Below are positions 1-7,334 of a stretch of DNA of 11,626 nt, one piece after another. Where the stretch lies: NCBI GenBank assembly GCA_030671915.1, contig DAOVHN010000023.1, positions 1-11,626 of the forward strand, in the 5' to 3' direction. How positions within the stretch are numbered: position 1 is the first letter of the stretch; every line of letters starts with the position of its first letter. The translations under genes were made by a program, and so were the position numbers. A model generated the notes under the pieces. The model did not search any database. It saw only the letters and a program-made list of their open reading frames with translations, and was not told the DNA's origin. The DNA is from Pseudomonadota bacterium. Its GTDB lineage: Bacteria > Pseudomonadota > Alphaproteobacteria > UBA8366 > JADFVY01.

Positions 1-1043
1 TGGATGAAGCCCAGCAGGACCGAGGCCGCGCCCGCCATGGTCGGGAACGGGCCGATCGCGCCAGCCATGGAATTCGGCATCACCAGGCCGACGCCGACGC
101 AGAAAAGCATCATCGGGGCCAGCACCGACCAGACCGTCTCGACCCCCGCTATCGCCAGCCCCGCCATCGCCAGGCCGGCGACCGCGCAGATCGCCGCGCC
201 GCTCAGCACCATCCGCTCGATCCCCAGCCGCATTACCGTGCGCGCGGAAAAGATCGTCCCCGCGATATAGCCGGTCACCGCGACCGCGAAGCAAGCGCCG
301 AACAGGTGCGGCGGCAGCCCCAGCACCTTGATGAACACGAAGGACGAGCCGGAGATGAAGGCGAACAGCCCGGCGTAGGTGGCGCTGTTGCACAACACAT
401 AGCCTATCCAGGCGCGGCTGTGCAGGAAGGCGCGGTAGTTCCGCAGCATCTGGCCCAGGCTGGTGGCCTCGCCGCGATGAGCATTGGTTTCGCCCAGCGC
501 CGTCAGAATGCCGAACAGGATCACCGCGCCGTAAAGCGTCAGCACCAGGAAATTCGACTGCCAGCCGAACCAGACCGTCAGGTAGCCGGCGACGATGGGG
601 CCGATCAACGGCGCCAGCGCCATCGCCGCGCCGATCAGGGCCAGCATGCGCGCCGCGCCCTCGCGCCCATAAACATCGCGCACCACGGCGCGGGCCAGCA
701 CCGGTCCGGCACAGGCGCCGATGGCCTGCACCAGGCGCGCGGCGATCAGCATCTCGATGCTGGTTGCCAGCATGCAGGCGACGGAGGCCAGGGTGAAGAT
801 CGCGACGCCGGCCAACATCACCGGCCGGCGTCCGAAGCGATCCGACAGCGGGCCGTAGAACAGCTGCCCGACCGCGAACCCGGCCAGGAAGACGCTGAGG
901 GTCAGCTGTACCGACGCCACGTCGGTCGCGAAATAGTCGACCAGCGAGGGCAGCGACGGCAGGTAGAAATCCGTCGACATCGGCCCCAGCGCCACGGCCA
1001 GCGTCAGCAACACGGAAACGATCGGCGCCCGCGGATTCAGCAT
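1..1043 (-). CDS. Bcr/CflA-family MFS drug exporter (3' end cut by window edge)
   Basis: This is an inner-membrane proton-driven efflux transporter of the major facilitator superfamily, Bcr/CflA (DHA1) subgroup. Known members export bicyclomycin, chloramphenicol or sulfonamides; the substrate here is unknown. The frame starts at ATG 1043-1041 and stays open to the window edge, giving 347 visible codons. The N-terminus PMSTDFYLPSLPSL (residues 21-34) is the family's first-helix signature. Motif A, GPLSDRFGRRPV, lies at about residues 64-75. A later stretch, GASVLLGFI, at the window edge corresponds to helix 10 of the family. The start follows the stop of the upstream paralogue by 7 bases, with a GAGGG about 11 bases before the ATG, so the two genes are almost certainly co-transcribed. 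Roughly 50 C-terminal residues are expected beyond base 1, judging by the 401-residue neighbour. Family assignment is firm; substrate is not predictable. Confidence 0.93.
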   Translation of the reverse strand, partial: MLNPRAPIVSVLLTLAVALGPMSTDFYLPSLPSLVDYFATDVASVQLTLSVFLAGFAVGQLFYGPLSDRFGRRPVMLAGVAIFTLASVACMLATSIEMLIAARLVQAIGACAGPVLARAVVRDVYGREGAARMLALIGAAMALAPLIGPIVAGYLTVWFGWQSNFLVLTLYGAVILFGILTALGETNAHRGEATSLGQMLRNYRAFLHSRAWIGYVLCNSATYAGLFAFISGSSFVFIKVLGLPPHLFGACFAVAVTGYIAGTIFSARTVMRLGIERMVLSGAAICAVAGLAMAGLAIAGVETVWSVLAPMMLFCVGVGLVMPNSMAGAIGPFPTMAGAASVLLGFI

Positions 1044-1050
1044 CGCGCAA

Positions 1051-2256
1051 TCAACCCTCGCCGGCGGCGGCGTCTTCGGCCGCCCGGCCCGCCGCCAGCA
1101 GCAGGAATCCGGCCGCCCCCAGCGCCGCCATCATCGCCATGACCAGGCCCAGCGATGCCGCCGTGCCGTCATATATTTTCGACAGGATCAGGCTGCCGAC
1201 GGCGCCGACGCCCATCTGCAGGAAACCCATCATGGCCGAGGCGCTGCCGGCGATGCGCGGGAAGGGCTGCAGCGCGGCGGCGGTACAGGCCGGGATCAAC
1301 AGCCCGAAGCCGAAGACGAACAGCATCATCGGGCCGATCACCCGCGCCAGCGACAGCTCGCCCGCCAGCAGCAGCATCGACGCCGTCGCCAACCCGGCCG
1401 CGGCAAGGCCCGTGGTTATCGTGCGCCGGGTGCTGAGCCGCCCCTCCAACCGCCCGGCCAGCCAGGATCCGGTGGCGTAGGTGCTGACCGTGAAGATCGC
1501 CAGCATGCCGAACCGGTCCGGCGACAGGCCCAGCCGGTCGATAATCAAAAAGGGCGCGGTGGCGTTGTAGGCAAACAGCCCGCCGAAACAGAAGGTAACC
1601 GGCGCCAGATACCCCAGATAGCGCGCGTTGGACAGCAGGCCGGCATAGTTGCGGATCAGCCGCGCGGGGTCGGTCGCGCCGGGGTCGCGTTCGGGGACTG
1701 TCTCTTCCAGCCGGAAGAGCACCAGCCCGGTCATCAGGACGCCATAGCCGACCAGGAACAGGAAGGCGGACCGCCAGCCGAACCAGACCTCCAGAAACCC
1801 GCCGATCAGCGGCCCCACGGCAGGGGCAACCGCGATCGCGGTGCCGATGAAGGCGAAGGCGCGCACCGCGTCGGCGCGCTCGAACCGGTCGCGCACGATA
1901 GCCCGCACCACCACCGGTCCGACGCAGGCGCCCAGCCCCTGGGCAAGACGCGCGGCCAGGAACTCGTCGATGCTTGCGGATAGTGCACAAGCCAGGCTGG
2001 CCGCGATATACAACATCAGCCCGCCGACCAGCACCGGCCGCCGCCCGAACCGGTCCGACATCGGCCCGTAGACCAACTGCGCCACGGCAAAGCCGACAAC
2101 GAAGATCGTGAAGCTCTGCTGCACCAGCCCCGGCGTGACCTGGAACTCGGCCGCCAGCGCCGGCATCGAGGGCACATAGAGCGAGACCGACACCGGCCCC
2201 AGCGCAACCAGCGCGGTGAGCTGGGTAATCAGGGCGCGGCTGCCCGGCCTATCCAT
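1051..2256 (-). CDS. Bcr/CflA-family MFS drug exporter
   Basis: This is a second full-length Bcr/CflA-type multidrug exporter of 401 residues, predicted to have 12 transmembrane helices. The first helix reads PVSVSLYVPSMPAL (about residues 21-34), motif A is GPMSDRFGRRPVL (about residues 64-76), and the late signature ASAMMGFLQMGVGAVGS matches helices 10-11 of the family. It aligns with the downstream paralogue over the whole visible length, so the pair is a tandem duplication or two related family members. The ATG at 2256-2254 is the chosen start because its A is also the last base of the upstream peptidase stop (TGATG), the usual arrangement for translational coupling. A TTG one codon earlier is also open. 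The C-terminus ends in a short Ala/Glu-rich hydrophilic tail. Nothing in the sequence identifies the exported compound. Confidence 0.95.
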   Translation of the reverse strand: MDRPGSRALITQLTALVALGPVSVSLYVPSMPALAAEFQVTPGLVQQSFTIFVVGFAVAQLVYGPMSDRFGRRPVLVGGLMLYIAASLACALSASIDEFLAARLAQGLGACVGPVVVRAIVRDRFERADAVRAFAFIGTAIAVAPAVGPLIGGFLEVWFGWRSAFLFLVGYGVLMTGLVLFRLEETVPERDPGATDPARLIRNYAGLLSNARYLGYLAPVTFCFGGLFAYNATAPFLIIDRLGLSPDRFGMLAIFTVSTYATGSWLAGRLEGRLSTRRTITTGLAAAGLATASMLLLAGELSLARVIGPMMLFVFGFGLLIPACTAAALQPFPRIAGSASAMMGFLQMGVGAVGSLILSKIYDGTAASLGLVMAMMAALGAAGFLLLAAGRAAEDAAAGEG

Positions 2257-2951
2257 CAACCATACCGGTGCAAATCCATGCCCTGCTGGCGTAACCAGGC
2301 GCGGCCGGCCTTGGCATCAGGGTTCAGACGGGCAACCACGGCCCAGAAAGCCGGCGAATGGTTCGGCTCGGCGATATGGGCGACCTCATGCGCGACCACG
2401 TAGTCCAGCACCCATGCGGGGGCCAGCACCAGCCGCCAGTTGAAGGACAGCCGCCCGCCCCGCGCACAACTGCCCCAGCGGCTCTTCTGGTCGCGGATGG
2501 TGATGCGCGTGACCTCGCGGTCGATCTCCGCCGCCATGCGGTGGGTGGCCGGCGTAATGCGCAGCCGGGCCTCGGCGCGCAGCCAGTCGCCTACCCGCCG
2601 CGCCATATGGTCCGGCCGCCCGGCGACCAGGATCTCGTTGCCCTCTACGCGCACCGGTGCGCCGCGCCCGCCCAGATGGCGCAGCACATGCGACTCGCCA
2701 CCCAGCGGCAGCGCCGCGCCGTCGGCGAAGGCAACGCGCGGCGCCAGCCGCTCCAGCCGCTCGATCACCCAGCCGGCGCGTGAGCGCAGGAAAGCCAACC
2801 CGTCCGATTCGGCCGCGCGGGGCGGCAGCACCAGCTCCACCGAATCGTCATGGCCGGGAATGCGCAAAGCCAGCCGCCGCGCCCGCGCACTGCGCCGCAC
2901 CACCAGCGCCACCTCGCGCCCGCCAAGCTCGATCGTCCGGGAATCCACCAT
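2256..2951 (-). CDS. YgjP-like (DUF45) zinc metallopeptidase
   Basis: This is a 231-residue protein of the YgjP/M48-like family, a predicted cytoplasmic zinc-dependent peptidase of SprT-like fold with poorly known substrates. The zinc site is complete: HEVAH at residues 188-192 supplies two histidines and the catalytic glutamate, and His198 in the following NHSPAFW is the expected third ligand. The preceding QKSRWGSC (about 155-162) and FNWRLVLAP (about 170-178) are strongly conserved family blocks. The N-terminal half is the usual beta-rich, arginine-rich part. The ATG at 2951-2949 follows AGGGTGG on the minus strand, a weak but usable ribosome site. The stop TGA overlaps the start of the downstream MFS exporter by one base, making this the first gene of a three-gene unit. 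The functional link between a peptidase and two exporters is unclear. Confidence 0.93.
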   Translation of the reverse strand: MVDSRTIELGGREVALVVRRSARARRLALRIPGHDDSVELVLPPRAAESDGLAFLRSRAGWVIERLERLAPRVAFADGAALPLGGESHVLRHLGGRGAPVRVEGNEILVAGRPDHMARRVGDWLRAEARLRITPATHRMAAEIDREVTRITIRDQKSRWGSCARGGRLSFNWRLVLAPAWVLDYVVAHEVAHIAEPNHSPAFWAVVARLNPDAKAGRAWLRQQGMDLHRYG

Positions 2952-2996
2952 GCCACCCTGATAGCCCCCCGACGGCGGGGCGGCAAGGAGGATCAG

Positions 2997-3065
2997 ATGT
3001 CAGAGGTCAGGGATCGGGAATCAATCGTCGGTATTTGGGCCCGATTCCCGGTACCTGATGCCTAA
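2997..3065 (+). CDS. Possible 22-residue small ORF with strong ribosome site
   Basis: An ATG at 2997 opens a 22-codon frame ending in TAA (3063-3065). It is preceded by a near-perfect Shine-Dalgarno AAGGAGG at 2985-2991 with a 5-base spacer, much better than those of most neighbours. The peptide starts MSEVRDRES and ends WARFPVPDA; it is not recognised, has no signal peptide and no membrane segment. Within it, CGGGAATC (3015-3022) pairs with GATTCCCG (3043-3050), extendable by one G-T and one A-T pair. It could be a leader peptide, a free small protein, or the stub of a longer gene truncated when the AT-rich segment to its right arrived. The opposite strand carries the ygjP start region just to the left. 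Evidence rests on the ribosome site alone. Confidence 0.3.
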   Translation: MSEVRDRESIVGIWARFPVPDA

Positions 3066-3276
3066 TCCCCGGGTTCGAGCCCATGCGCCAGGGTTTTCCG
3101 CGGGTTTCAGACGAGGTGAGCGCCTAGCGCGCCAGCCGGCGATAGCAATCTCTTGGCGGCGTTACTCTGGTTCTTCTATGCAGCCGGCAAATCTCTGGCC
3201 GCCTTCACAAGGATCGGGAAAGCCCAGGCGCTCGAAAAGCGCGTACCGCCCGTTTTTACTACTCGGCCAGGACGGG
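3066..3276. other. Intergenic stretch, no convincing gene
   Basis: About 210 bases lie between the small ORF and the end of the DUF2235 gene. On the plus strand, an open frame after the TGA at 3117-3119 runs to TAA 3291-3293 and would encode a hydrophobic LLAALLWFFYAAG segment, but it lacks a credible start and ribosome site, so I do not call it. Two small inverted repeats are visible: GCGCT/AGCGC at 3228-3242 (5-base loop) and GCCCGT (3248-3253) with ACGGGC (3272-3277), 18 bases apart. The second sits right at the DUF2235 stop and could help end its transcript, but it has a long loop and no clear T-run. Confidence 0.5.
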
Positions 3277-4350
3277 CTATCCACCAAGTGTAACAGGCGG
3301 GTTCGTGGGTTGCGCAGTCGGCTGTTTGGGCTCAATCATACACTTGTAAGGCTCATTGAGTATCCATGGCCCGTAAAGTGGCGCATCAGTGTTATCGCGG
3401 TTAAGGGTGCGTTTCGTCACGCTCTCATGTATGCACGGCTCGCCATGGGTGTCCCGAGGCCAGGATCTGGTTCCTTTACGGTAGAGACCAGTTAGCCAAG
3501 TGCCACGGGAATTATGCATTTCCCCATCGGGCTGGCCGTCGGTGGCGACATCTTGCCCACCGTAAACCTTCAGGCCGTGCTCGGTCGCGTTGTCGATCAT
3601 CCACTCGAGCGCAATGTCCGACAGACCTTGCGCCGGATACCCCCCGCCCACATCCGAGTGCATGCCGCAGAACCAGACCTGCTTCATGGTCTGGTAATCT
3701 TCGACATTCGGGTTCCATAGGGTGGGGTGGAAGGTCAAGCGCTCGTCATCGATCGCCAGAGCGTGGCAGGCATTCTCGATCGACTTGCTGAGATCCAGAT
3801 CGTGGAAGTTGTGTTTCAGCAAAGGAATCTTGTCGATAATGACGTCCAGGCTTTTTATCGGCAGGCCCAGCGCCGCGACAGTATCCCAAACGCCCAGGAA
3901 CTTGATCTTGCACCACATGGTGTGATGCCGTTCGACGAAATCCTTGGCAGCGGCTTCGCGTTTTTGCTTGTTGCCGATCTTATATATTTTATAGGCTTCT
4001 TTGATGAGTTCCGGTCGCGATTTGGGAAGTATTCCGAAGAGATGGATGAAGCCGGATAGACTTCTGACCGTTGTCGCCCCCCGGCTAAATCCAAAGAGAT
4101 AAATCCGGTCGTCTACACTGTAGTTATCGAAAATAAACTCATAGCATTCGAGAATGTTCTTCGAGATGCCCCTGCCCGCGGCGTTGCCCGATATTTTCCG
4201 CCATCCCGTGCCAAGGCCACGGTCGTAGAACAGCACCTGTTCGGCGGAGCGGTTCTGAGCCATTTTGAAAAGCTTGTAGACGTTGGAATCTGGACCCTTG
4301 CCGCCATCCTGTCCAGTGCCGTCGGAAAACACGACGATATTCTTGGCCAT
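3277..4350 (-). CDS. Orphan DUF2235 (Tle1-like) alpha/beta hydrolase
   Basis: This is a 357-residue protein of the DUF2235 family (Pfam PF09994), the domain that forms the catalytic part of Tle1-type phospholipase effectors of type VI secretion and also occurs in stand-alone hydrolases. The N-terminus KNIVVFSDGTGQD is the family's first strand. The nucleophile elbow GFSRG places Ser89 in a GxSxG motif; HSDVGGGY gives Asp233; IHESV gives His308, so the Ser-Asp-His triad looks intact. No signal peptide or membrane helix is seen. The start at 4350 is chosen because AGGAGG (4364-4359) stands 8 bases upstream and because an in-frame ATG at 4398 falls at the likely transcription start. No VgrG, PAAR or immunity gene is adjacent, so an effector role is not supported here. 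Its base composition is clearly more AT-rich than the flanks, which suggests acquisition by transfer. Confidence 0.88.
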   Translation of the reverse strand: MAKNIVVFSDGTGQDGGKGPDSNVYKLFKMAQNRSAEQVLFYDRGLGTGWRKISGNAAGRGISKNILECYEFIFDNYSVDDRIYLFGFSRGATTVRSLSGFIHLFGILPKSRPELIKEAYKIYKIGNKQKREAAAKDFVERHHTMWCKIKFLGVWDTVAALGLPIKSLDVIIDKIPLLKHNFHDLDLSKSIENACHALAIDDERLTFHPTLWNPNVEDYQTMKQVWFCGMHSDVGGGYPAQGLSDIALEWMIDNATEHGLKVYGGQDVATDGQPDGEMHNSRGTWLTGLYRKGTRSWPRDTHGEPCIHESVTKRTLNRDNTDAPLYGPWILNEPYKCMIEPKQPTAQPTNPPVTLGG

Positions 4351-4358
4351 CTCCTTGC

Positions 4359-4364
4359 CCTCCT
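4359..4364 (-). promoter_or_regulatory. Ribosome binding site deciding the DUF2235 start
   Basis: The minus strand reads AGGAGG here, 8 bases before the ATG at 4350-4348. It favours this start over the in-frame ATG at 4398-4396, which would add 16 residues. Confidence 0.75.
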
Positions 4365-4403
4365 GCCCGTGCCAGATATCGAGGCGCAGGGAATCCATAA
4401 AAG

Positions 4404-4409
4404 ATTATA
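4404..4409 (-). promoter_or_regulatory. Probable -10 box of the DUF2235 promoter
   Basis: The minus strand carries an exact TATAAT at 4409-4404 inside an AT-rich stretch, which would place transcription start near 4398 and leave a leader of about 48 bases before the chosen ATG. No good TTGACA-like -35 box is found at 16-18 bases spacing, so recognition may depend on an activator or another sigma factor, or the match may be chance in AT-rich DNA. Confidence 0.4.
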
Positions 4410-4460
4410 GAAAGTCGAAAATACTAGCATTTCGGGAATTAAGCAATCGTTGAGGGATTT

Positions 4461-5501
4461 ATGAGTAGATTTTGCTCTTTAATGGTGCGCCGCTGGATCG
4501 GTGGCGCCACCCCCCCATCTCTGGCGCTCCCGCCCGCTTTGGCCTATGTCACTGCAATGGACTCGCAACCGCAACAGATCACGCCGCTGGCCGCCGGGCA
4601 GGTGTCGCTTGCCTTGCCGCTGGGGATGATTCTGTTGCTGGGCAGCATGTGGGGGCTGTCTTTTTCGTTTTCCAAGATGGCCGCCAATGGCGGGGTTCAT
4701 GCGGTCGCCTATACCTTCTGGCAGGGGCTGGCGGCGGGATTGATCGTGGCGGCGATCTGCCGGTTGCGGCGCATGCGTATTCCGCTGGGGCGGGAATGGC
4801 TGCGGTATTATTTCACCATCGGCCTGACGGGGATCGCGCTGCCGAACGTCAACCTGGTTGCGGCGATCGCCCATCTGCCGACCGGCGTGATGGTGCTGAC
4901 CATCCCCTTCGTGCCGCTGATAACTTACGGAATCGCCATCGGACTGAAAATGGAGCGGTTCACGCCGTTGCGATTCGCCGGGGTGCTGTGCGGGTTGGCC
5001 GGGGTGGCGCTGATCGTCCTGCCGAAGGCCAGCCTGCCCGACCCGGCGGCCGCGCCCTGGTTCCTGCTGGCGCTGGCGACCCCGGCGCTATACGCCACGA
5101 CCAACGTGCTGGCGGCGCGACTGCGGCCGCCGGATGCCAAATCGCTGCCGCTGGCCGCCGGCATGCTGCTGGCCGCCGCAACGCTGCTGACACCCGTGGT
5201 TTTCGCGATGGACGTGCTCTATCTGCCCAGCCTGCCGGTGGGCGAGGCGGAAATCGGCATGCTGGGCCAGATCGCGGTATCCAGCGTCGCGTACCTGATC
5301 TTCTTCGAGGTGTTGCGCCTGGCCGGCCCGGTGTTCATGAGTTTCACCGGCTATATCGTGACCCTGACCGGGATCGCCTGGGGCGTCGTGCTGTTCGGCG
5401 AGAGTCACAGCCCCTGGGTCTGGGGCGCGGCGTGCTTGATCTTCACCGGCCTGGCGCTGGTCAATCTTCGGCGTAACGGCGGAGGTCAACCTTCGGCGTG
5501 A
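4461..5501 (+). CDS. DMT-superfamily EamA transporter
   Basis: This inner-membrane transporter of the drug/metabolite superfamily has two EamA repeats, about ten predicted helices. Members export amino acids, nucleosides or other metabolites; the substrate here is unknown. The first repeat starts at LLLGSMWGLSFSFSK (about residues 58-72) and ends at GLAGVALIVLPKA. The second ends with FTGYIVTLTGIAWGVVLFGE followed by ACLIFTGLALVNLRR, the characteristic last-helix pair. The start at 4461 has a GAGGG (4452-4456) just upstream. An alternative ATG at 4557 would give 314 residues, closer to the family's usual 290-310, but has no visible ribosome site, so the first 32 residues are uncertain. The last residues after NLRR are encoded by two of three repeat copies that also form the end of ycgN, so the C-terminus may have been rewritten by a small duplication. 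Confidence 0.92.
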   Translation: MSRFCSLMVRRWIGGATPPSLALPPALAYVTAMDSQPQQITPLAAGQVSLALPLGMILLLGSMWGLSFSFSKMAANGGVHAVAYTFWQGLAAGLIVAAICRLRRMRIPLGREWLRYYFTIGLTGIALPNVNLVAAIAHLPTGVMVLTIPFVPLITYGIAIGLKMERFTPLRFAGVLCGLAGVALIVLPKASLPDPAAAPWFLLALATPALYATTNVLAARLRPPDAKSLPLAAGMLLAAATLLTPVVFAMDVLYLPSLPVGEAEIGMLGQIAVSSVAYLIFFEVLRLAGPVFMSFTGYIVTLTGIAWGVVLFGESHSPWVWGAACLIFTGLALVNLRRNGGGQPSA

Positions 5502-5549
5502 GGAGCACCGAGCGACCGGGAAACGCCCGGGTCAATCCTCGGCGTAACG
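5460..5549. repeat. Three imperfect copies of a 19-base repeat at the DMT/ycgN junction
   Basis: Copies start at 5460 (GTCAATCTTCGGCGTAACG), 5485 (GTCAACCTTCGGCGTGAGG) and 5531 (GTCAATCCTCGGCGTAACG). Copies 1 and 3 differ at one position in 19, copies 1 and 2 at three. Copy 3 on the minus strand is the end of ycgN, encoding RYAED and the stop. Copy 1 on the minus strand would also read RYAED-stop, while on the plus strand it encodes VNLRR of the transporter. Between copies 2 and 3 lies a hairpin, CCGGG-AAACG-CCCGG (5516-5530), with no T-run. Confidence 0.8.
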
Positions 5550-6020
5550 TTTCCTCGGGCGGCGGTGGATCGGGCCGCCCGGCTTCGCCCACTGGATGAG
5601 GTAGTCCTCGAGATCCTCGACGCCTTCTTCCGAGACGACACGGCCGCGTACCGAGACGCCGGCCTGATGTACCGATTCCGGGTCGCCGGAGACCAGGGGG
5701 TGCCACCAGGCAAGGTCGCGTTCCTCGGCGACCAGACGGTAGGCGCAGGTTTCCGGCAGCCAGTGCAGGCGGCGCATGCGCGACGGCGTCAGGTCCACGC
5801 AGTCGGCGACATTGTCAGTGCGGTTTTCGTAATCCTTGCAGCGGCAGGCACCGATATCGAGATATTTGCAGGCCGCGCGAGTGTAATGGACCTCGCCGGT
5901 GTCCTCGTCTTCCAGCTTGTTGAGACAGCAGAGCCCGCAGCCGTCGCAGAGCGATTCCCACTGCTGCTGCGTCATATCCTCCAGCGCGGTGGTCTTCCAG
6001 AAGGGTTGTTTTTCGCTCAT
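5532..6020 (-). CDS. ycgN: YcgN/UPF0260 cysteine-cluster protein
   Basis: This is a 162-residue cytoplasmic protein of the YcgN/UPF0260 family (E. coli YcgN is of similar length), whose biochemical role is unknown. It has nine cysteines, at residues 25, 28, 31, 32, 51, 59, 61, 74 and 92. The first group, [15 protein letters not shown], is the family signature and suggests binding of zinc or an iron-sulfur cluster. [13 protein letters not shown] (residues 106-118) is another conserved block. The start at 6020 overlaps the cobB stop by 4 bases (ATGA), so it is the last gene of the SafE-like/cobB/ycgN unit. An in-frame upstream ATG at 6182 would lie deep inside cobB and is rejected. Its place behind cobB may be only positional; no cobalamin function is known for the family. 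Confidence 0.93.
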   Translation of the reverse strand: MSEKQPFWKTTALEDMTQQQWESLCDGCGLCCLNKLEDEDTGEVHYTRAACKYLDIGACRCKDYENRTDNVADCVDLTPSRMRRLHWLPETCAYRLVAEERDLAWWHPLVSGDPESVHQAGVSVRGRVVSEEGVEDLEDYLIQWAKPGGPIHRRPRKRYAED

Positions 6021-7330
6021 GGCGCGCGGTCGATGAGATGAATGAAGGAGCCGGTAACGCGGCCCACCGAAAGCCCTGCATGGCCGAGATCCGTGCCCCT
6101 GGCGTCGGCAACGGTAAAGAGAGGTTCCGCCGGCCCCTCTTCCACGACGGTCGCGTAATGGAACTCGTGCCCCGTATAACACAGGCCCTTGGCGCCCAGC
6201 GGCGAATCGCCGGTCGCCGTTACGGCACGGTAGCCCAGATGCAGCTTGCGCTCGGCAAAGGAGGTTTCAAGCGGCAGCAGTCCCGCCATGGCGTGGCGCA
6301 CCCCATCAGCATCGGTCAGCCCCCGGCCCAGCACCATGTAGCCGCCGCACTCGCCATAGACGGCGGCATCCCGCGCCGCCGCGTCGCGCAGGCCCGCCAG
6401 GAACCGCCCGTTGTTGGCGAGACGCCCCGCCTGCAGTTCCGGATAACCGCCGGGAAGATAAACGGCGTCGGCAGCGCCGGCCGGAGCCTCGTCCGCCAGT
6501 GGCGAGAAGAAGGAAAGTTCGGCCCCGGCGGCGCGCCAGCCTTCCAGCACCGATGCGTAACTGAATGCGAACGCCTCGTCGCGCGCGATGGCGGTGCGCT
6601 GGCCGATGGGGGCCAATGGCGCCAATTCGGCGCGTCCCGCCGGCGCCCGCCGGGCAATTTTGCGGAGGGCCTTGAGGTCGATCGACTTCCTCACGATCTC
6701 CGCAGCGCCCTCCAGAAAATCGTCAAGCGCCGGATGTTCCGAGGCCTGAACCAGGCCGAGATGCCGATCCGGCAGTTCCAGCGCCGTGTCACGGGGCAGG
6801 CAGCCCAGCACCGGCAGGTCCAGCCCCGAATCGCGGATGGCGCCGGTCAATATATCGGCATGCCGGGCGCTGCCGACACGGTTCAGGATCACCCCGGCAA
6901 GCGCCAGGTCGCGCCGATGGCCGGCAAATCCCCGCAGAAGCGCCGCCACCGAAGCGCCCTGCCCGCGCACATCGACGACCAGCACAACGGGCCAGCCCGT
7001 AGTCGCGGATATATCCGCCGTGGACCCGCGTCCGTCCGCCGCCCCGTCGAACAGGCCCATGGCCCCTTCGCAGACGATCATCGACGACTCCTCTCCCAGC
7101 CGCACGGTGGCGCCGACGAAGGTTTCGAGGCGCATCGCCCAGGGATCGATGTTAAAGCAGGGGTTGCCGCCGGCCGCGGCATGGAATGCGGGGTCGATAT
7201 AGTCCGGCCCGGCCTTGGCCGCGGCGACCGTCAGGCCGTAATTCGTCAGGGCGCGGATGATCGCCAGGGTCACGATTGTCTTGCCCTGGCCGCTGGCCGG
7301 GGCAGAGATAATGATGCCGGGCGCCGTCAT
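6017..7330 (-). CDS. cobB: Cobyrinate/hydrogenobyrinate a,c-diamide synthase
   Basis: This cytoplasmic enzyme of corrin synthesis uses ATP and glutamine to amidate the a and c carboxylates of cobyrinate or hydrogenobyrinate. The 437-residue protein has the two expected parts. The N-terminal dethiobiotin-synthetase-like ATPase has the P-loop [10 protein letters not shown] (9-18), the block [13 protein letters not shown] (38-50) and [10 protein letters not shown] (87-96). The C-terminal class I glutaminase has LPGGYPEL (292-299), the nucleophile Cys328 in [11 protein letters not shown], and the catalytic His431 in GSFIHL. All key residues are present and the length is normal. It starts 4 bases after the stop of the SafE-like gene and overlaps ycgN by 4 bases, so translation is probably coupled. 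Whether the true substrate carries cobalt (CbiA-like) or not (CobB-like) cannot be decided from the sequence; the nearby cbiD leans toward the cobalt-early route. Confidence 0.96.
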   Translation of the reverse strand: MTAPGIIISAPASGQGKTIVTLAIIRALTNYGLTVAAAKAGPDYIDPAFHAAAGGNPCFNIDPWAMRLETFVGATVRLGEESSMIVCEGAMGLFDGAADGRGSTADISATTGWPVVLVVDVRGQGASVAALLRGFAGHRRDLALAGVILNRVGSARHADILTGAIRDSGLDLPVLGCLPRDTALELPDRHLGLVQASEHPALDDFLEGAAEIVRKSIDLKALRKIARRAPAGRAELAPLAPIGQRTAIARDEAFAFSYASVLEGWRAAGAELSFFSPLADEAPAGAADAVYLPGGYPELQAGRLANNGRFLAGLRDAAARDAAVYGECGGYMVLGRGLTDADGVRHAMAGLLPLETSFAERKLHLGYRAVTATGDSPLGAKGLCYTGHEFHYATVVEEGPAEPLFTVADARGTDLGHAGLSVGRVTGSFIHLIDRAP

Positions 7331-7334
7331 GGCC

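Noticed and set aside
306..1142. Long plus-strand open frame (278 codons) opposite the MFS exporters
   Set aside because: It is antisense to clear transporter genes, its product is low-complexity and rich in Gln, Arg and His, and such frames are common opposite GC-rich genes.
3070..3090. tRNA T-arm-like GGGTTCGAGCCC followed by GCGCCA, suggesting an attachment site
   Set aside because: The flanking bases do not form a proper five-pair T stem or an acceptor stem, and no matching repeat was found at the other end of the AT-rich segment.
3120..3293. Plus-strand open frame with a hydrophobic LLAALLWFFYAAG stretch
   Set aside because: There is no good start codon or ribosome site, it overlaps the 3' end of the DUF2235 gene, and the product is not recognised.
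4396..4398. Upstream ATG of the DUF2235 gene
   Set aside because: It has no ribosome site and coincides with the predicted transcription start; the ATG at 4350 follows a perfect AGGAGG.
3016..4463. Gapped similarity between GGGAATCAATCGT (3016-3028) and GGGAATTAAGCAATCGT (4434-4450) as flanking repeats of the AT-rich segment
   Set aside because: It needs a 4-base gap and is short; the match can be chance, and no integrase or transposase is nearby.
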